Positions 43,101-52,038 of a stretch of 64,000 nt of DNA are shown one piece after another. Numbering within the stretch: position 1 is the stretch's first letter; each line of letters opens with the position of its first letter. The position numbers and the translations under genes were made by a program. The DNA is taken from the NCBI RefSeq assembly GCF_039941195.1, contig NZ_JBDVFA010000039.1, positions 1 through 64,000 on the forward strand, read 5' to 3'. The notes beneath the pieces were generated by a model, which searched no databases, had not been told where the DNA came from, and saw only the letters and a program-made list of their open reading frames with translations. Origin of the DNA: Aurantibacter_A sp039941195 (GTDB lineage: Bacteria > Bacteroidota > Bacteroidia > Flavobacteriales > Flavobacteriaceae).

Positions 43101-43911
43101 TTTGTGTTTGTGCAGTTAAATTAGCTCCATAGGGATCAGTTGCCGCGTCTAAATAAATCACCTCATCTGTATTCGCTACTAACTCTAAGGTTACCGCTAA
43201 ATCAGATTCAAATATTTCATTAACTCGAGTAACCGTAGCATTAATGGCTGCTAATGCGCTTGCAACTGTGCCGCCATGGTATTGCGTGTATTCACCGGTT
43301 GCTGAAACAGCTAGCCTCAACTTTCTTAAGACTTGTCCATCAACAGGTTTTGCTGCACTTGCTATTTTAGTACCTTTAATTATGCTGGCCTTCGTTAAGC
43401 AAATAAAATCTGTCTCTTTTTTAGCATTCGAATCTCTAGTATAAACTACATAGTTATCTTCGGCCACTTTTTGCATAAATGTGCTACTAGCACCATTGGC
43501 ATGCCTTATCATAGCCTGAACACCATCATGAGAAACACTAAACCGTAGCTTATCTCCACTTTGATCTAAACTATAACCAGTGTACGATTTTATTGTTGGA
43601 TATTTCTCAGAAAGTTTTGCAGACAATACTGGTGTTTCTACAACTTCAAAACCCACCAAATTACCATCAACATCAGGAAAATAAACTGTATTAGAATTTT
43701 TTTGAGCGACAGATATCTCACTCAAAGTTCTAGAAAAGTCACTTACACTTAATGAAAAGCGCAAGCCCTCTTCAATATCAAGAAGCGCCATACGTTTTTC
43801 TGCTTTTGCCTTTTGCTTTGATGTCGCTGTCCAATAGTTACTTTGAGCAGATCCGTAAAAGGACAGAAATAATATGGTAATTGAAAAAACTAAACGTAAT
43901 TTTACAACCAT
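40141..43911 (-). CDS. Type IX-secreted M12-type (reprolysin-like) zinc metalloprotease
   Basis: 1256 residues. A signal peptide (VVKLRLVFSITILFLSFYGSAQS) and propeptide precede a metzincin domain with HEMGHQLGANH at residues 331-341 (HExxHxxGxxH). Then come fibronectin/cadherin-like repeats (about 420-850), including a Fn3 unit with YEVEIAADELFTDI...TYYWRVKPINTCGEG. A P-domain-like segment (FEDLPLSDINVNLDIDHSFLSDISVSLTSPAGT), a thrombospondin type 3 stretch (DADNDGVFDDGDDLC), a module shared with the M4 protease, and a type A sorting domain (VYPNPASEFTKIYL...GIYYVRFEG) close the protein. It is exported by the Por system and attached or released. Confidence 0.93.
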   Translation of the reverse strand: MVVKLRLVFSITILFLSFYGSAQSNYWTATSKQKAKAEKRMALLDIEEGLRFSLSVSDFSRTLSEISVAQKNSNTVYFPDVDGNLVGFEVVETPVLSAKLSEKYPTIKSYTGYSLDQSGDKLRFSVSHDGVQAMIRHANGASSTFMQKVAEDNYVVYTRDSNAKKETDFICLTKASIIKGTKIASAAKPVDGQVLRKLRLAVSATGEYTQYHGGTVASALAAINATVTRVNEIFESDLAVTLELVANTDEVIYLDAATDPYGANLTAQTQTTLNTEIGAANYDIGHLFHKDAANGNAGFVGTVCIDNRKGSAFASHPDPVGDAYDLDYVAHEMGHQLGANHTWSFDDEDTPVQTEPGSGTTIMGYAGISGADNVASSGDDYFHYNSIVQISDYLESISCPAITPLVNNPPTIVPTGNFVIPKSTAFVLTGSASDVDTDDILTYTWEQIDDGIITQATFGPNNPSGANFRSQRPSIDSVRYFPKLTRILSGNLTQTMPAINSAWETVSDIERDMNFALTVRDNAIGGGQVEADLVHVSVVNNAGPFAVTSQEVAESHVAGSVMQVTWDVANTDKAPVNAVAVDVLLSLDGGLTYPRTLATGIPNNGSHKFIVPGTPTTTARIMVKANDNIFLAVNAANFEIVASEMVLHFSEVEYDVCQPNTVTTSFDYETYLGFDEEVTFSVFAAPENLVVTFTPPTATINSTIDVVMANTENVLEDNYEVVLIATSATLSKKVTLDLDINDNVFTEVVLSAPLDAAVDASVSSELQWVADDSYSTYEVEIAADELFTDIIETVIQEESTYLPLNLEHEETYYWRVKPINTCGEGNFSTPFSFTTIEFNCDSKSAIDLPQEISAIGTPTITSKISFFEDLPLSDINVNLDIDHSFLSDISVSLTSPAGTTVFLISNTCGASDNISATFDDEAADFTCGADPAISGVVRPIGSLSSFNGESIYGEWILQVSDAAASDGGVLKSFSLDICIEGEFRPDADNDGVFDDGDDLCLGTEEGATVDASGCAVLLFEKDNFTVTSQSESCISNDDGQISIETNTTLAYEVTTIGKGVNTTESFTDSYSITGLAAGIYIVCVTATEGTINYVEQCFEVVVTEPNPLSVSAKTAIDGESVVLNLQGSQSYIIDFNGSSITTEQSEVSLQLKEGVNTLKVSTLLVCQGIHEEVFINSTAVIVYPNPASEFTKIYLGGPSKNINVVIFAEDGRKVKNKVFTKETDEVKIELIDLPSGIYYVRFEGENVNGTSKLIKL

Positions 43912-43961
43912 AATGGGGGCTTAGCCATCTTCAAAGATAAAACTTTTATCCTTTTCCTATT

Positions 43962-44903
43962 GTGAACATAGTTCAAAACATTTTAAAGTACGATAAACAG
44001 GAAGAAACAGCCATAACCATAGGCACTTTTGACGGAGTGCATATAGGGCATCGCATGATTTTAGAACGTTTAATTTCTCATACTGAAAATACGCCATTAA
44101 AGTCTACTTTAATAACTTTTTTCCCGCATCCTCGAATTGTACTTCAAAAGGATTCAGACATCAAACTCCTTACCACAATTGATGAAAAGACAAAAATTCT
44201 TGAAAATTTAGGGCTCGACCAACTCATTGTACATCCTTTTACGAAAGAATTTTCAAGACTCTCTGCCACAGAATTTGTTCGCGATTTATTGGTAAATAAA
44301 TTAAAAGCAAAAAAGATTGTTATTGGATACGACCATCGTTTTGGACGAAACCGAAATGCAAACATTAACGATTTAATTACTTTTGGAAGTACATTTGGTT
44401 TTGCCGTTGATGAAATTCCAGCCCAAGAGATAGATGAAATTTCAGTAAGCTCAACAAAAATTAGGCGAGCACTCGAAGAGGGTGATATTGAAACCGCCAA
44501 CGCTTATTTAGGTTATCCTTATATGCTTACAGGCGTAGTTAAAAAAGGAAAAGGTTTAGGCAGACAATTAAATTTTCCCACTGCTAATATTTTCATTGAA
44601 GAATCTTATAAATTAATTCCTACAAATGGAGTTTATGTAGTAAACGCCGAAATTAACGGTACACTGGTTTCTGGCATGATGAATATTGGTCACAATCCTA
44701 CCGTAAATGACACGCAAAATGCCAGCATTCGAGGTAATATTGAAGTTCATTTTTTCGATTTTGATCAAAATCTTTACGACCAAACTATCCAAATAAATAT
44801 CCTACATCGAATAAGAGATGAACGAAAATTCGATTCTGTAGAAGCGCTTAAAACTCAATTAACAAAAGACAAAGAAACTTCACGTCAATTTTTGTCGAGC
44901 TAA
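43962..44903 (+). CDS. ribF: Bifunctional riboflavin kinase/FAD synthetase
   Basis: 313 residues from a GTG start (MNIVQNILKYDKQEE). The N-terminal FAD synthetase domain has IGTFDGVHIGHRMIL and VIGYDHRFGRNR, the SSTKIRRAL motif follows, and the C-terminal flavokinase domain has GKGLGRQLNFPTANI. It converts riboflavin to FMN and FAD. It is divergent from the protease gene with only a 50-bp gap, and the HTTM gene follows at 12 bp. Confidence 0.97.
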   Translation: MNIVQNILKYDKQEETAITIGTFDGVHIGHRMILERLISHTENTPLKSTLITFFPHPRIVLQKDSDIKLLTTIDEKTKILENLGLDQLIVHPFTKEFSRLSATEFVRDLLVNKLKAKKIVIGYDHRFGRNRNANINDLITFGSTFGFAVDEIPAQEIDEISVSSTKIRRALEEGDIETANAYLGYPYMLTGVVKKGKGLGRQLNFPTANIFIEESYKLIPTNGVYVVNAEINGTLVSGMMNIGHNPTVNDTQNASIRGNIEVHFFDFDQNLYDQTIQINILHRIRDERKFDSVEALKTQLTKDKETSRQFLSS

Positions 44904-44915
44904 GAGACTTTTGAA

Positions 44916-46232
44916 ATGGTCAACAAAATTCTTTATACCAAAATTGATAATAGCCCATTAATTATATTCAGAATATTCTTTGGACTCTTAATCGCCTTAG
45001 AATCCTATGGAGCTATTATTACTGGCTGGGTAAGAAACACCCTCGTAGACCCAATATTCACTTTTAATTTTATTGGTTTTGATTGGCTCCAACCGCTACC
45101 GGGTATCGGAATGTACGTTTACTTTTTTGTAATGGGGACTTTTGGTTTACTCGTTATGCTTGGCTTCAAATATCGATTTAGCATGATAAGCTTCACCATT
45201 TTATGGGCTGGAGTGTATTTTATGCAAAAAACCTCTTACAACAACCATTATTATTTATTGCTTTTAATATCGCTAATAATGTGTTTCTTCCCAGCGAACG
45301 AAAGCCATTCATTAGATGTAAAAAAGAATCCAAATTTAAAAAGTGATTCGATGTATTCGTATGTAAAATGGATTGTCATTTTACAGCTTTTTATCGTCTA
45401 TACTTATGCATCGGTAGCCAAAATATATGGCGACTGGCTCGACTTTAGCTTTGTAAAACTATTAATGTCAGGAAAGGCACATTATTATGTAATAGGCGAT
45501 ATTCTACAAAAACCCTATATACATAAAATCATAGGTTTTACTGGCATTATATTCGACCTTTTAATTGTTCCTGCACTATTATATAAACCCACTAGAAAGA
45601 TTGCGTTTTTAATTTCAATCTTTTTTCACATGTTTAATTCTATTGTTTTCCAAATTGGTATTTTCCCCTATTTATCATTAGCTTTTACAGTGTTCTTTTT
45701 TGACCCAGAAACTATTAGAAGTATATTTTTTAAAAAGAAAACGCCATTTAAATCAAAAGACATAACAATTCCGACTTACAAAAATCTACTCGTAGTTGTA
45801 GCTGGAATATATTTTTGCATTCAAATAATCTTACCCATTCGTCATCATTTTATTAAAGACGATGTTTTATGGACTGAAGAAGGTCATCGTTTAAGTTGGA
45901 GGATGATGTTGCGAAGTAAAAGTGGACGAATATCCTTTAAGGTTGTAAATAATAAAACCAACAAGGCAACAATCGTTAAATTAAATGAATACTTATCCAA
46001 AAAACAACGCCGAAGAATAGGAAGTAATCCCGATTTTATTTGGCAATTCGCCCAGCGTATAAAAAAAGAATACGCTGAAAAAGGTGACGATATTTCAATA
46101 TATGCTAACTCAAAAGTAAGCGTAAACGGAAAACCATTCCAAACCTTTATTGACCCTAATGCAGATTTAGCGAAGGTAGAATGGAATTATTTTTGGCATA
46201 ATGAATGGATTCTTCCTTCCAAAGCAGAATAA
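44916..46232 (+). CDS. HTTM-domain (vitamin K-dependent gamma-carboxylase-like) membrane protein
   Basis: 438 residues. The N-terminal two thirds hold eight or more membrane helices with the HTTM signatures FRIFFGLLIALESYGAI and TSYNNHYYLLLLISLIMCF (NHYYL), followed by YTYASVAKIYGDWLDFS. The C-terminal 100 residues are soluble (HRLSWRMMLRSKSGRISFKVV). Bacterial members are related to gamma-glutamyl carboxylase, but most have no proven activity. It lies between ribF and serS. Confidence 0.88.
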   Translation: MVNKILYTKIDNSPLIIFRIFFGLLIALESYGAIITGWVRNTLVDPIFTFNFIGFDWLQPLPGIGMYVYFFVMGTFGLLVMLGFKYRFSMISFTILWAGVYFMQKTSYNNHYYLLLLISLIMCFFPANESHSLDVKKNPNLKSDSMYSYVKWIVILQLFIVYTYASVAKIYGDWLDFSFVKLLMSGKAHYYVIGDILQKPYIHKIIGFTGIIFDLLIVPALLYKPTRKIAFLISIFFHMFNSIVFQIGIFPYLSLAFTVFFFDPETIRSIFFKKKTPFKSKDITIPTYKNLLVVVAGIYFCIQIILPIRHHFIKDDVLWTEEGHRLSWRMMLRSKSGRISFKVVNNKTNKATIVKLNEYLSKKQRRRIGSNPDFIWQFAQRIKKEYAEKGDDISIYANSKVSVNGKPFQTFIDPNADLAKVEWNYFWHNEWILPSKAE

Positions 46233-46277
46233 ATATTCTGATTAACTTAAATTTGCCCTTTTAAATATTACATATCA

Positions 46278-47549
46278 ATGTTACAGTTACAGGTAATTCG
46301 CGATAATAAAGATGAAATCATCAAAGCTTTAAATAAGCGCAAAATTGATGCAGATTCATTGCTTAGCAATGTGCTGCAACTCGATGAAAAAAGACGCACC
46401 ACTCAAACTAAATTAGATACTATTCTAGCAGAAAGCAACAAGCTTTCTAAAGAAATAGGAGGCCTATTTAAAAGTGGAAAAGCTGCCGAAGCGAATGTTT
46501 TAAAAGAAAAGACTGGGGCTTTAAAAGAAGAATCAAAACAATTAGGGGATGATTTAAATGTAACTGCGGAAGAATTACAAAATTTACTTTATCAAATTCC
46601 GAATGTGCCGCACGACTCAGTCCCGACAGGTACTACAGAAGAGGATAACGAGGAGATTTACAAAGAAGGAGATATTCCCGTATTGAATACAGATGCCTTG
46701 CCACATTGGGAACTAGCAAAGAAATACGATATCATCGATTTTGAATTGGGGGTTAAAATTTCAGGGGCAGGTTTCCCTGTTTACAAAGGAAAAGGTGCAC
46801 GCTTACAACGTGCGTTAATATCTTACTTTTTAGATAAAAATACTGCTGCTGGTTATACCGAAATTCAAGTACCACATTTGGTAAATGAAGCCTCTGGTTT
46901 AGGCACAGGACAATTACCCGATAAAGAAGGGCAAATGTATCATGTAACGGCAGATGATTTGTATTTAATACCAACTGCAGAAGTTCCGGTAACCAATATT
47001 TTTAGAGACGTTATTGTAAATAAAGATGAGTTTCCTATTCGCTACACGGGTTATACGCCTTGTTTTAGACGTGAAGCCGGTAGTTATGGTGCGCATGTTA
47101 GAGGCCTGAATAGATTACATCAATTTGACAAAGTTGAGATTGTACGTGTTGAACACCCAGATAATTCTTATGCTGCTCTAGATGGCATGGTTGATCATGT
47201 AAAAGAAATTCTTCGCGAATTAAATTTACCCTATCGAATTTTAAGACTTTGTAGTGGAGATTTAGGTTTTACCGCCGCACTTACTTATGACTTTGAAGTT
47301 TTTTCTACTGCCCAAGACCGTTGGCTAGAAATTAGTTCTGTTTCTAATTTTGAAACATACCAGGCAAATAGACTAAAATTACGTTTCAAAGACGAAAATG
47401 GAAAAAGCCAACTTGCACATACACTTAACGGGAGCTCTTTAGCACTACCACGTGTTTTAGCTGGTATACTAGAAAACTGTCAAACAGCTGATGGAATAAA
47501 AATTCCTGAAGTTTTGATTCCGTATTGTGGTTTTGACACTATTGATTAG
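46278..47549 (+). CDS. serS: Seryl-tRNA synthetase
   Basis: 423 residues. The N-terminal antiparallel coiled-coil arm (about 30-105) binds the long variable arm of tRNA-Ser. The class II core has motif 2 FRREAGSYGAHVRGLNRLHQFDKVE and motif 3 LNGSSLALPRVLAGILENCQ. It charges tRNA-Ser with serine. Its last 22 bases overlap the possible upstream extension of the TPR gene. Confidence 0.98.
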   Translation: MLQLQVIRDNKDEIIKALNKRKIDADSLLSNVLQLDEKRRTTQTKLDTILAESNKLSKEIGGLFKSGKAAEANVLKEKTGALKEESKQLGDDLNVTAEELQNLLYQIPNVPHDSVPTGTTEEDNEEIYKEGDIPVLNTDALPHWELAKKYDIIDFELGVKISGAGFPVYKGKGARLQRALISYFLDKNTAAGYTEIQVPHLVNEASGLGTGQLPDKEGQMYHVTADDLYLIPTAEVPVTNIFRDVIVNKDEFPIRYTGYTPCFRREAGSYGAHVRGLNRLHQFDKVEIVRVEHPDNSYAALDGMVDHVKEILRELNLPYRILRLCSGDLGFTAALTYDFEVFSTAQDRWLEISSVSNFETYQANRLKLRFKDENGKSQLAHTLNGSSLALPRVLAGILENCQTADGIKIPEVLIPYCGFDTID

Positions 47550-47604
47550 TAAGTCTTTAACACCCACATTACCCATTCTACGTATCTTTACAAAAAACCC
47601 GTAC

Positions 47605-49389
47605 TTGAGATTTTTCATCTTTCTTTTCGTTTTTTGTTCACTGCAAACTATTGTGGCCCAAGAAGATTTTCTTGCCAAGCAGTATTTTAATGATGGTGAA
47701 TTTGAAAAATCGGTTGTTTTTTATGAAAAACTGGTTAAAAAAAGCCCACGTAGGACTGATTATGCAACTGGTTTGATAAAATGTTATCAGCAACTCGAAC
47801 GTTATGAAGATGCTGAAAACCTTCTAATAGAACAGTTAAAAGACAAAAACACCTACCCTACCTTTATCATTGAGCTCGGTTACAATTACGCACTACAAAA
47901 CAACAGTAGCAAAGCCAACGAGTACTATCAAAAAGCAATTGACAAAATAAATGAAAATGCCAATTTTGGTTATGGTCTAGGACTTCGATTTCAAAAATAT
48001 GCGCTCTTAGATTATGCCGCAAAAGCCTTTATAAAGGCAATGGAATTGAATCCACAATTAGATTACAATTTTCAATTAGCCAAAATATATGGTGAGGAAG
48101 GCCAAATTGAAAAGATGTACACATCTTATTTAAAATTAATTAGTGAGGGTAAAGTTTCACAATCGCGTGTACTCCGTAGCATAGATGATTTTGTGAGCGA
48201 AGATGCTGAAAACATAAACAACCTCCTTTTAAAAAAAGTGTTATTAACCAATGCACAGAAAAACCCAGATCCGCTTTGGAACGAATTATTGAGTTGGCTA
48301 TTTGTTCGTCAAAAACAATATGGTAGCGCCTTTCGACAAGAAAAGGCAATTTTTAAACGTACAGATGGTGCCACAATTGAACGTCTTAATATGTTAGCGA
48401 TAACCGCGTCTGAAAATGAGGATATAGAAACTGCCAAAGAAGTTTATCAATATATAATAGACAATGCCTTTGATGAAGTCATTAAATTACATGCTCAATT
48501 AGACTTCATTGCTTTAGAATCTTTAGACGCGGATGAGAAATCAATTGAGCAAATACAAAAAAAATACGACCAGTTAATCACTCAATATGGTTATGAAAAT
48601 CAGACTTTACAATTACAAGTGGATTATGCTAACTTTTTAACTTTTACACAAAATACACCAGAAGCTGCTATTGTTATTCTAAAAAAAAGTTTAGAATTAC
48701 CTTTAAACACGCGTGGTTCTGCATTTGTTAAAATGGCACTTGCAGACATATTGGTCTACAATAAAAAATTTAACGAGGCATTAATCTACTATTCTCAAAT
48801 TCAGAAGCGTTTAAAAAATGATGTATTAGGACAAAATGCTCGTTTTAAAGTTGCACAAACTAGCTTTTATAAGGGCGACTTTGACTGGGCCTTAACACAG
48901 TTGAAAGTTTTAAGAAGTTCAACTTCTCAATTAATTGCTAATGACGCTATGCAGTTAAGCCTGTTAATCTCTGACAATTCTTTGGAAGATTCAACGCAAA
49001 CTGCGCTAAAAAAATATGCACGAGCAGACCTTTTGGCTTATCAAAACAAAGACAAAGAGTCTATAGCTGTTTTAGATGATATTCTCGAAAACCATAAAGG
49101 TGAAAAAATTGAAGATGAAGCTTTATTAAAACAAGGAAAACTTTTAGAAAAACAAAAAGAATTTCAAGCCGCGATTTTTAATTATACTAAAATAATAGAA
49201 TTTTATGCGGATGGTATTTTAGCTGACGACGCTTATTATAACTTGGGTGAACTATATCGTTCAGAATTGAACGAACCCGCGAAAGCTATGCAAGCGTATG
49301 AAAAAATAATATACAATTATCAGGACAGTTATTTTTTTCCGCAAGCAAGAAGACACTTTAGAGAACTTAGAGGTGATAGTATAAATTAG
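47605..49389 (+). CDS. Secreted or periplasmic tetratricopeptide-repeat protein
   Basis: 594 residues from a TTG at 47605, which gives a signal peptide (M)RFFIFLFVFCSLQTIVAQ. No ATG exists between the serS stop and this point. A GTG at 47527 inside serS would add 26 residues and bury the signal, so I choose the TTG. The mature part is TPR helices throughout (FNDGEFEKSVVFYEKLVKKSPRR; GFQAAIFNYTKIIEFYADGILADDAYYNLGELY at the C-terminus, BamD-like). It is probably a scaffold for envelope assembly. Confidence 0.82.
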   Translation: MRFFIFLFVFCSLQTIVAQEDFLAKQYFNDGEFEKSVVFYEKLVKKSPRRTDYATGLIKCYQQLERYEDAENLLIEQLKDKNTYPTFIIELGYNYALQNNSSKANEYYQKAIDKINENANFGYGLGLRFQKYALLDYAAKAFIKAMELNPQLDYNFQLAKIYGEEGQIEKMYTSYLKLISEGKVSQSRVLRSIDDFVSEDAENINNLLLKKVLLTNAQKNPDPLWNELLSWLFVRQKQYGSAFRQEKAIFKRTDGATIERLNMLAITASENEDIETAKEVYQYIIDNAFDEVIKLHAQLDFIALESLDADEKSIEQIQKKYDQLITQYGYENQTLQLQVDYANFLTFTQNTPEAAIVILKKSLELPLNTRGSAFVKMALADILVYNKKFNEALIYYSQIQKRLKNDVLGQNARFKVAQTSFYKGDFDWALTQLKVLRSSTSQLIANDAMQLSLLISDNSLEDSTQTALKKYARADLLAYQNKDKESIAVLDDILENHKGEKIEDEALLKQGKLLEKQKEFQAAIFNYTKIIEFYADGILADDAYYNLGELYRSELNEPAKAMQAYEKIIYNYQDSYFFPQARRHFRELRGDSIN

Positions 49390-49434
49390 GTTTCACAATA
49401 ACCACTCAACCTCGGTGAATATAAAATACAATTA

Positions 49435-49746
49435 ATGTACATCTACAACGTAACAACTAACATAGACGAATCTGCACATTCAGCATGGCTAAAATGGATG
49501 CAAGAAATCCATATCCCCGCCGTACTTGCAACGGGTAAATTTACAAGTGCTAAAATGAGTCGTGTTTTGATTGAAGAAGAAATGGGTGGCTTTACTTATT
49601 CTGTTCAATACAGTGTTAGTAACAAAGAAACGCTAGAAAAGTATTACGCTGATGACGCACCAGAATTACGAAATCAGGTTGCAAAACTATTTCCAAATAA
49701 ATTTGTTTCTTTTAGAACCGAAATGGAAATAGTAAGCGAACACTAA
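49435..49746 (+). CDS. DUF4286-family protein
   Basis: 103 residues: MYIYNVTTNIDESAHSAWLKWMQEIHIPAVLATGKFTSAKMSRVL is the DUF4286 signature, a dimeric alpha/beta barrel-like fold. There is no signal peptide. Function is unknown. It lies 45 bp after the TPR gene and 13 bp before rsmA, a common order in Flavobacteriaceae. Confidence 0.9.
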   Translation: MYIYNVTTNIDESAHSAWLKWMQEIHIPAVLATGKFTSAKMSRVLIEEEMGGFTYSVQYSVSNKETLEKYYADDAPELRNQVAKLFPNKFVSFRTEMEIVSEH

Positions 49747-49759
49747 GAAACACTTTTCA

Positions 49760-50599
49760 ATGGCCAAACACAGAAAATCATTTAAAAAACCAAAACATGA
49801 AGGTCCTGTTCAGGCTAAAAAGCATCTTGGACAACATTTCTTAAAAGATGAGGAAATTGCTGCTAAAATAGCTGACACGCTTACCTTTAACGACTATAAG
49901 AATGTTATTGAAATTGGCCCAGGAACTGGCGTATTAACAAAGTATATTTTACAAAACGTAGTAAATTTAGTCGCAATGGATCTCGACCGAGAATCCATAG
50001 CCTACCTAAATTCGAATTTTGAATTAGAAAATCCTTTAGAAAAAAAAGGAAATATTACAGTACTGGAAGCTGATTTTCTAAAATTCGACCTATTATTATT
50101 ATTTAAAAATGAACAATTTGCAATTACAGGAAACTTCCCGTACAATATTTCTACGCAAATAGTTTTTAAAATGCTCGAAATAAAAGAATACGTTCCGGAG
50201 TTTACAGGAATGTTTCAAAAAGAGGTCGCTGCACGTATTTGTTCCACAAATGGAAGCAAAGCTTATGGCATATTATCTGTTTATGCACAGGCTTTTTATG
50301 ACGCAGAATATTTATTTACAGTTCCGCCAGATGTATTTGACCCTCCGCCAAAAGTAGACTCTGGTGTTTTGCGATTAACCCGTAAAAAAGAGTTTAAACT
50401 TCCTATTGATGAAACATTGTTTCTCCGTGTTATAAAAACAGCTTTCAACCAACGAAGAAAAACGTTACGAAATAGTTTAAAATCGTTCGCACTTTCAAAT
50501 AATTTAAAAGAAGATACTATCTTTACGCTTCGACCAGAGCAATTAACAGTTGCCGATTTTGTTGGGCTAACAGAGAAGATAGCAAATGACACCCTTTAA
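49760..50599 (+). CDS. rsmA: 16S rRNA (adenine1518-N6/adenine1519-N6) dimethyltransferase
   Basis: 279 residues. AKKHLGQHFLKD is the KsgA opening, IEIGPGTGVLTKYIL the S-adenosylmethionine motif, and GNFPYNISTQIVFKM the NxPY catalytic motif. The C-terminal domain has the FNQRRKTLRNSLK signature. It dimethylates two adenines of the 16S rRNA 3' hairpin. Its end overlaps mgtE by 14 bp. Confidence 0.97.
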   Translation: MAKHRKSFKKPKHEGPVQAKKHLGQHFLKDEEIAAKIADTLTFNDYKNVIEIGPGTGVLTKYILQNVVNLVAMDLDRESIAYLNSNFELENPLEKKGNITVLEADFLKFDLLLLFKNEQFAITGNFPYNISTQIVFKMLEIKEYVPEFTGMFQKEVAARICSTNGSKAYGILSVYAQAFYDAEYLFTVPPDVFDPPPKVDSGVLRLTRKKEFKLPIDETLFLRVIKTAFNQRRKTLRNSLKSFALSNNLKEDTIFTLRPEQLTVADFVGLTEKIANDTL

Positions 50600-51938
50600 A
50601 CTCACAGACGACTTATTAGAAGAAATTCAGCAACTAATTAGAGACCAACAGGACTCCCGATTGGAAGCACTTATGGACAACGTCCATTACGCCGATGTTG
50701 CTGAAATTGCCGATGAATTAGAGACTGAGCAAGCTACCTACCTCATAAAGCTCTTGGATAGTGATAAAACTTCTGATGTTTTAACAGAGCTCGATGAGGA
50801 TGTTCGTGAATCTATTCTAAGTAACCTTTCTTCTAAGGAAATTGCAGAAGAACTCGATGAATTAGATACCGATGACGCCGCAGATATAATTGCTGAATTA
50901 CCTGATGACATCGTACAAGAAGTAATCTCTGAAATAGAAGACAGAGAACACGCAAAAGACATTGTAGACCTTTTACGTTATGATGAAAATTCTGCCGGTG
51001 GACTTATGGCAAAAGAGCTTGTTAAAGTCTATGAACATTGGAATGTTACTACTTGCGTTACTGAAATGCGTGCACAAGCAGAAAATGTAACCAGAGTACA
51101 CTCAATCTACGTAGTTGACAGTGAAGAAAAGCTTATGGGTCGACTTTCCCTAAAAGACCTTTTAACGACTTCTACTAGCTCACATATTCGAGATGTATAT
51201 ATTTCAAATGTAGATTATGTAAATGTTAATGAGAAGCCGGAAGAAGTCGCTAAAATAATGTCTAAATACGATCTTGAAGCCATTCCAGTTGTTGATGAAA
51301 TAGGAAGATTGGTTGGTCGTATTACCATTGATGATATTGTAGATGTTATTAGAGAAGAGGCTGAAAAGGATTATCAAATGGCAGCGGGTATTTCACAAGA
51401 TGTGGAAGCTGATGATACCATTTGGGAACTTACTAGAGCTAGGCTTCCTTGGTTGTTTTTAGGTTTAGTTGGCGGTGTTGGAGCCGCTGTAATTATGGGC
51501 GGATTCGAAGAAATGATCAGCAAACATGCTGTTTTATTCTTCTTCACCCCGCTAATTGCTGCCATGGCAGGGAATGTAGGCGTACAATCAAGTGCTATCA
51601 TCGTTCAAGGTCTTGCGAATGATGATTTAAAAGGTAGTATTAGTAATAGACTTATTAAAGAAATGTTACTTGCTCTTTTAAATGGAACAATTCTAGCTAT
51701 TATTCTTTTACTCTTTACTTGGGCTTACAAAGGTCATTTTTTAACGGCTTTAGCCATTTCCATTTCACTTATTGTAGTAATTGTAGTAGCCGGATTTATT
51801 GGAACTTTTACGCCCCTCTTTTTACATAAACGTGGTATTGATCCTGCAATAGCAACAGGGCCCTTTATAACTACTAGCAATGATATTTTTGGAATTTTAA
51901 TCTATTTTTGGATTGCTAAAATTATCTTGGGAATTTAA
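50586..51938 (+). CDS. mgtE: Magnesium transporter MgtE
   Basis: 450 residues: N-terminal superhelical domain (about 20-130), two CBS domains at about 135-260 (GRLSLKDLLTTSTSS; IPVVDEIGRLVGRITIDDIVDVI), a plug helix, and five membrane helices from about 285 (RLPWLFLGLVGGVGAAVIM). The pore motif PLIAAMAGNVGVQSSAI is complete. It admits Mg2+, gated by cytosolic Mg2+ on the CBS part. It begins inside the end of rsmA. Confidence 0.97.
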   Translation: MTPFKLTDDLLEEIQQLIRDQQDSRLEALMDNVHYADVAEIADELETEQATYLIKLLDSDKTSDVLTELDEDVRESILSNLSSKEIAEELDELDTDDAADIIAELPDDIVQEVISEIEDREHAKDIVDLLRYDENSAGGLMAKELVKVYEHWNVTTCVTEMRAQAENVTRVHSIYVVDSEEKLMGRLSLKDLLTTSTSSHIRDVYISNVDYVNVNEKPEEVAKIMSKYDLEAIPVVDEIGRLVGRITIDDIVDVIREEAEKDYQMAAGISQDVEADDTIWELTRARLPWLFLGLVGGVGAAVIMGGFEEMISKHAVLFFFTPLIAAMAGNVGVQSSAIIVQGLANDDLKGSISNRLIKEMLLALLNGTILAIILLLFTWAYKGHFLTALAISISLIVVIVVAGFIGTFTPLFLHKRGIDPAIATGPFITTSNDIFGILIYFWIAKIILGI

Positions 51939-52038
51939 ATTACGCTCAGAAGATTCCTATTTTAATTTTTAATCATGTCCTTTAGATGACTCTTATTAGA
52001 AATCATTAAATTGTTTCTTCCTTAAAATTTGAATACAT

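Noticed and set aside
40624..43444. Several open frames antisense to the large metalloproteases and to mutB
   Set aside because: They are mirror frames of real coding sequence, without promoters or domain-like content.
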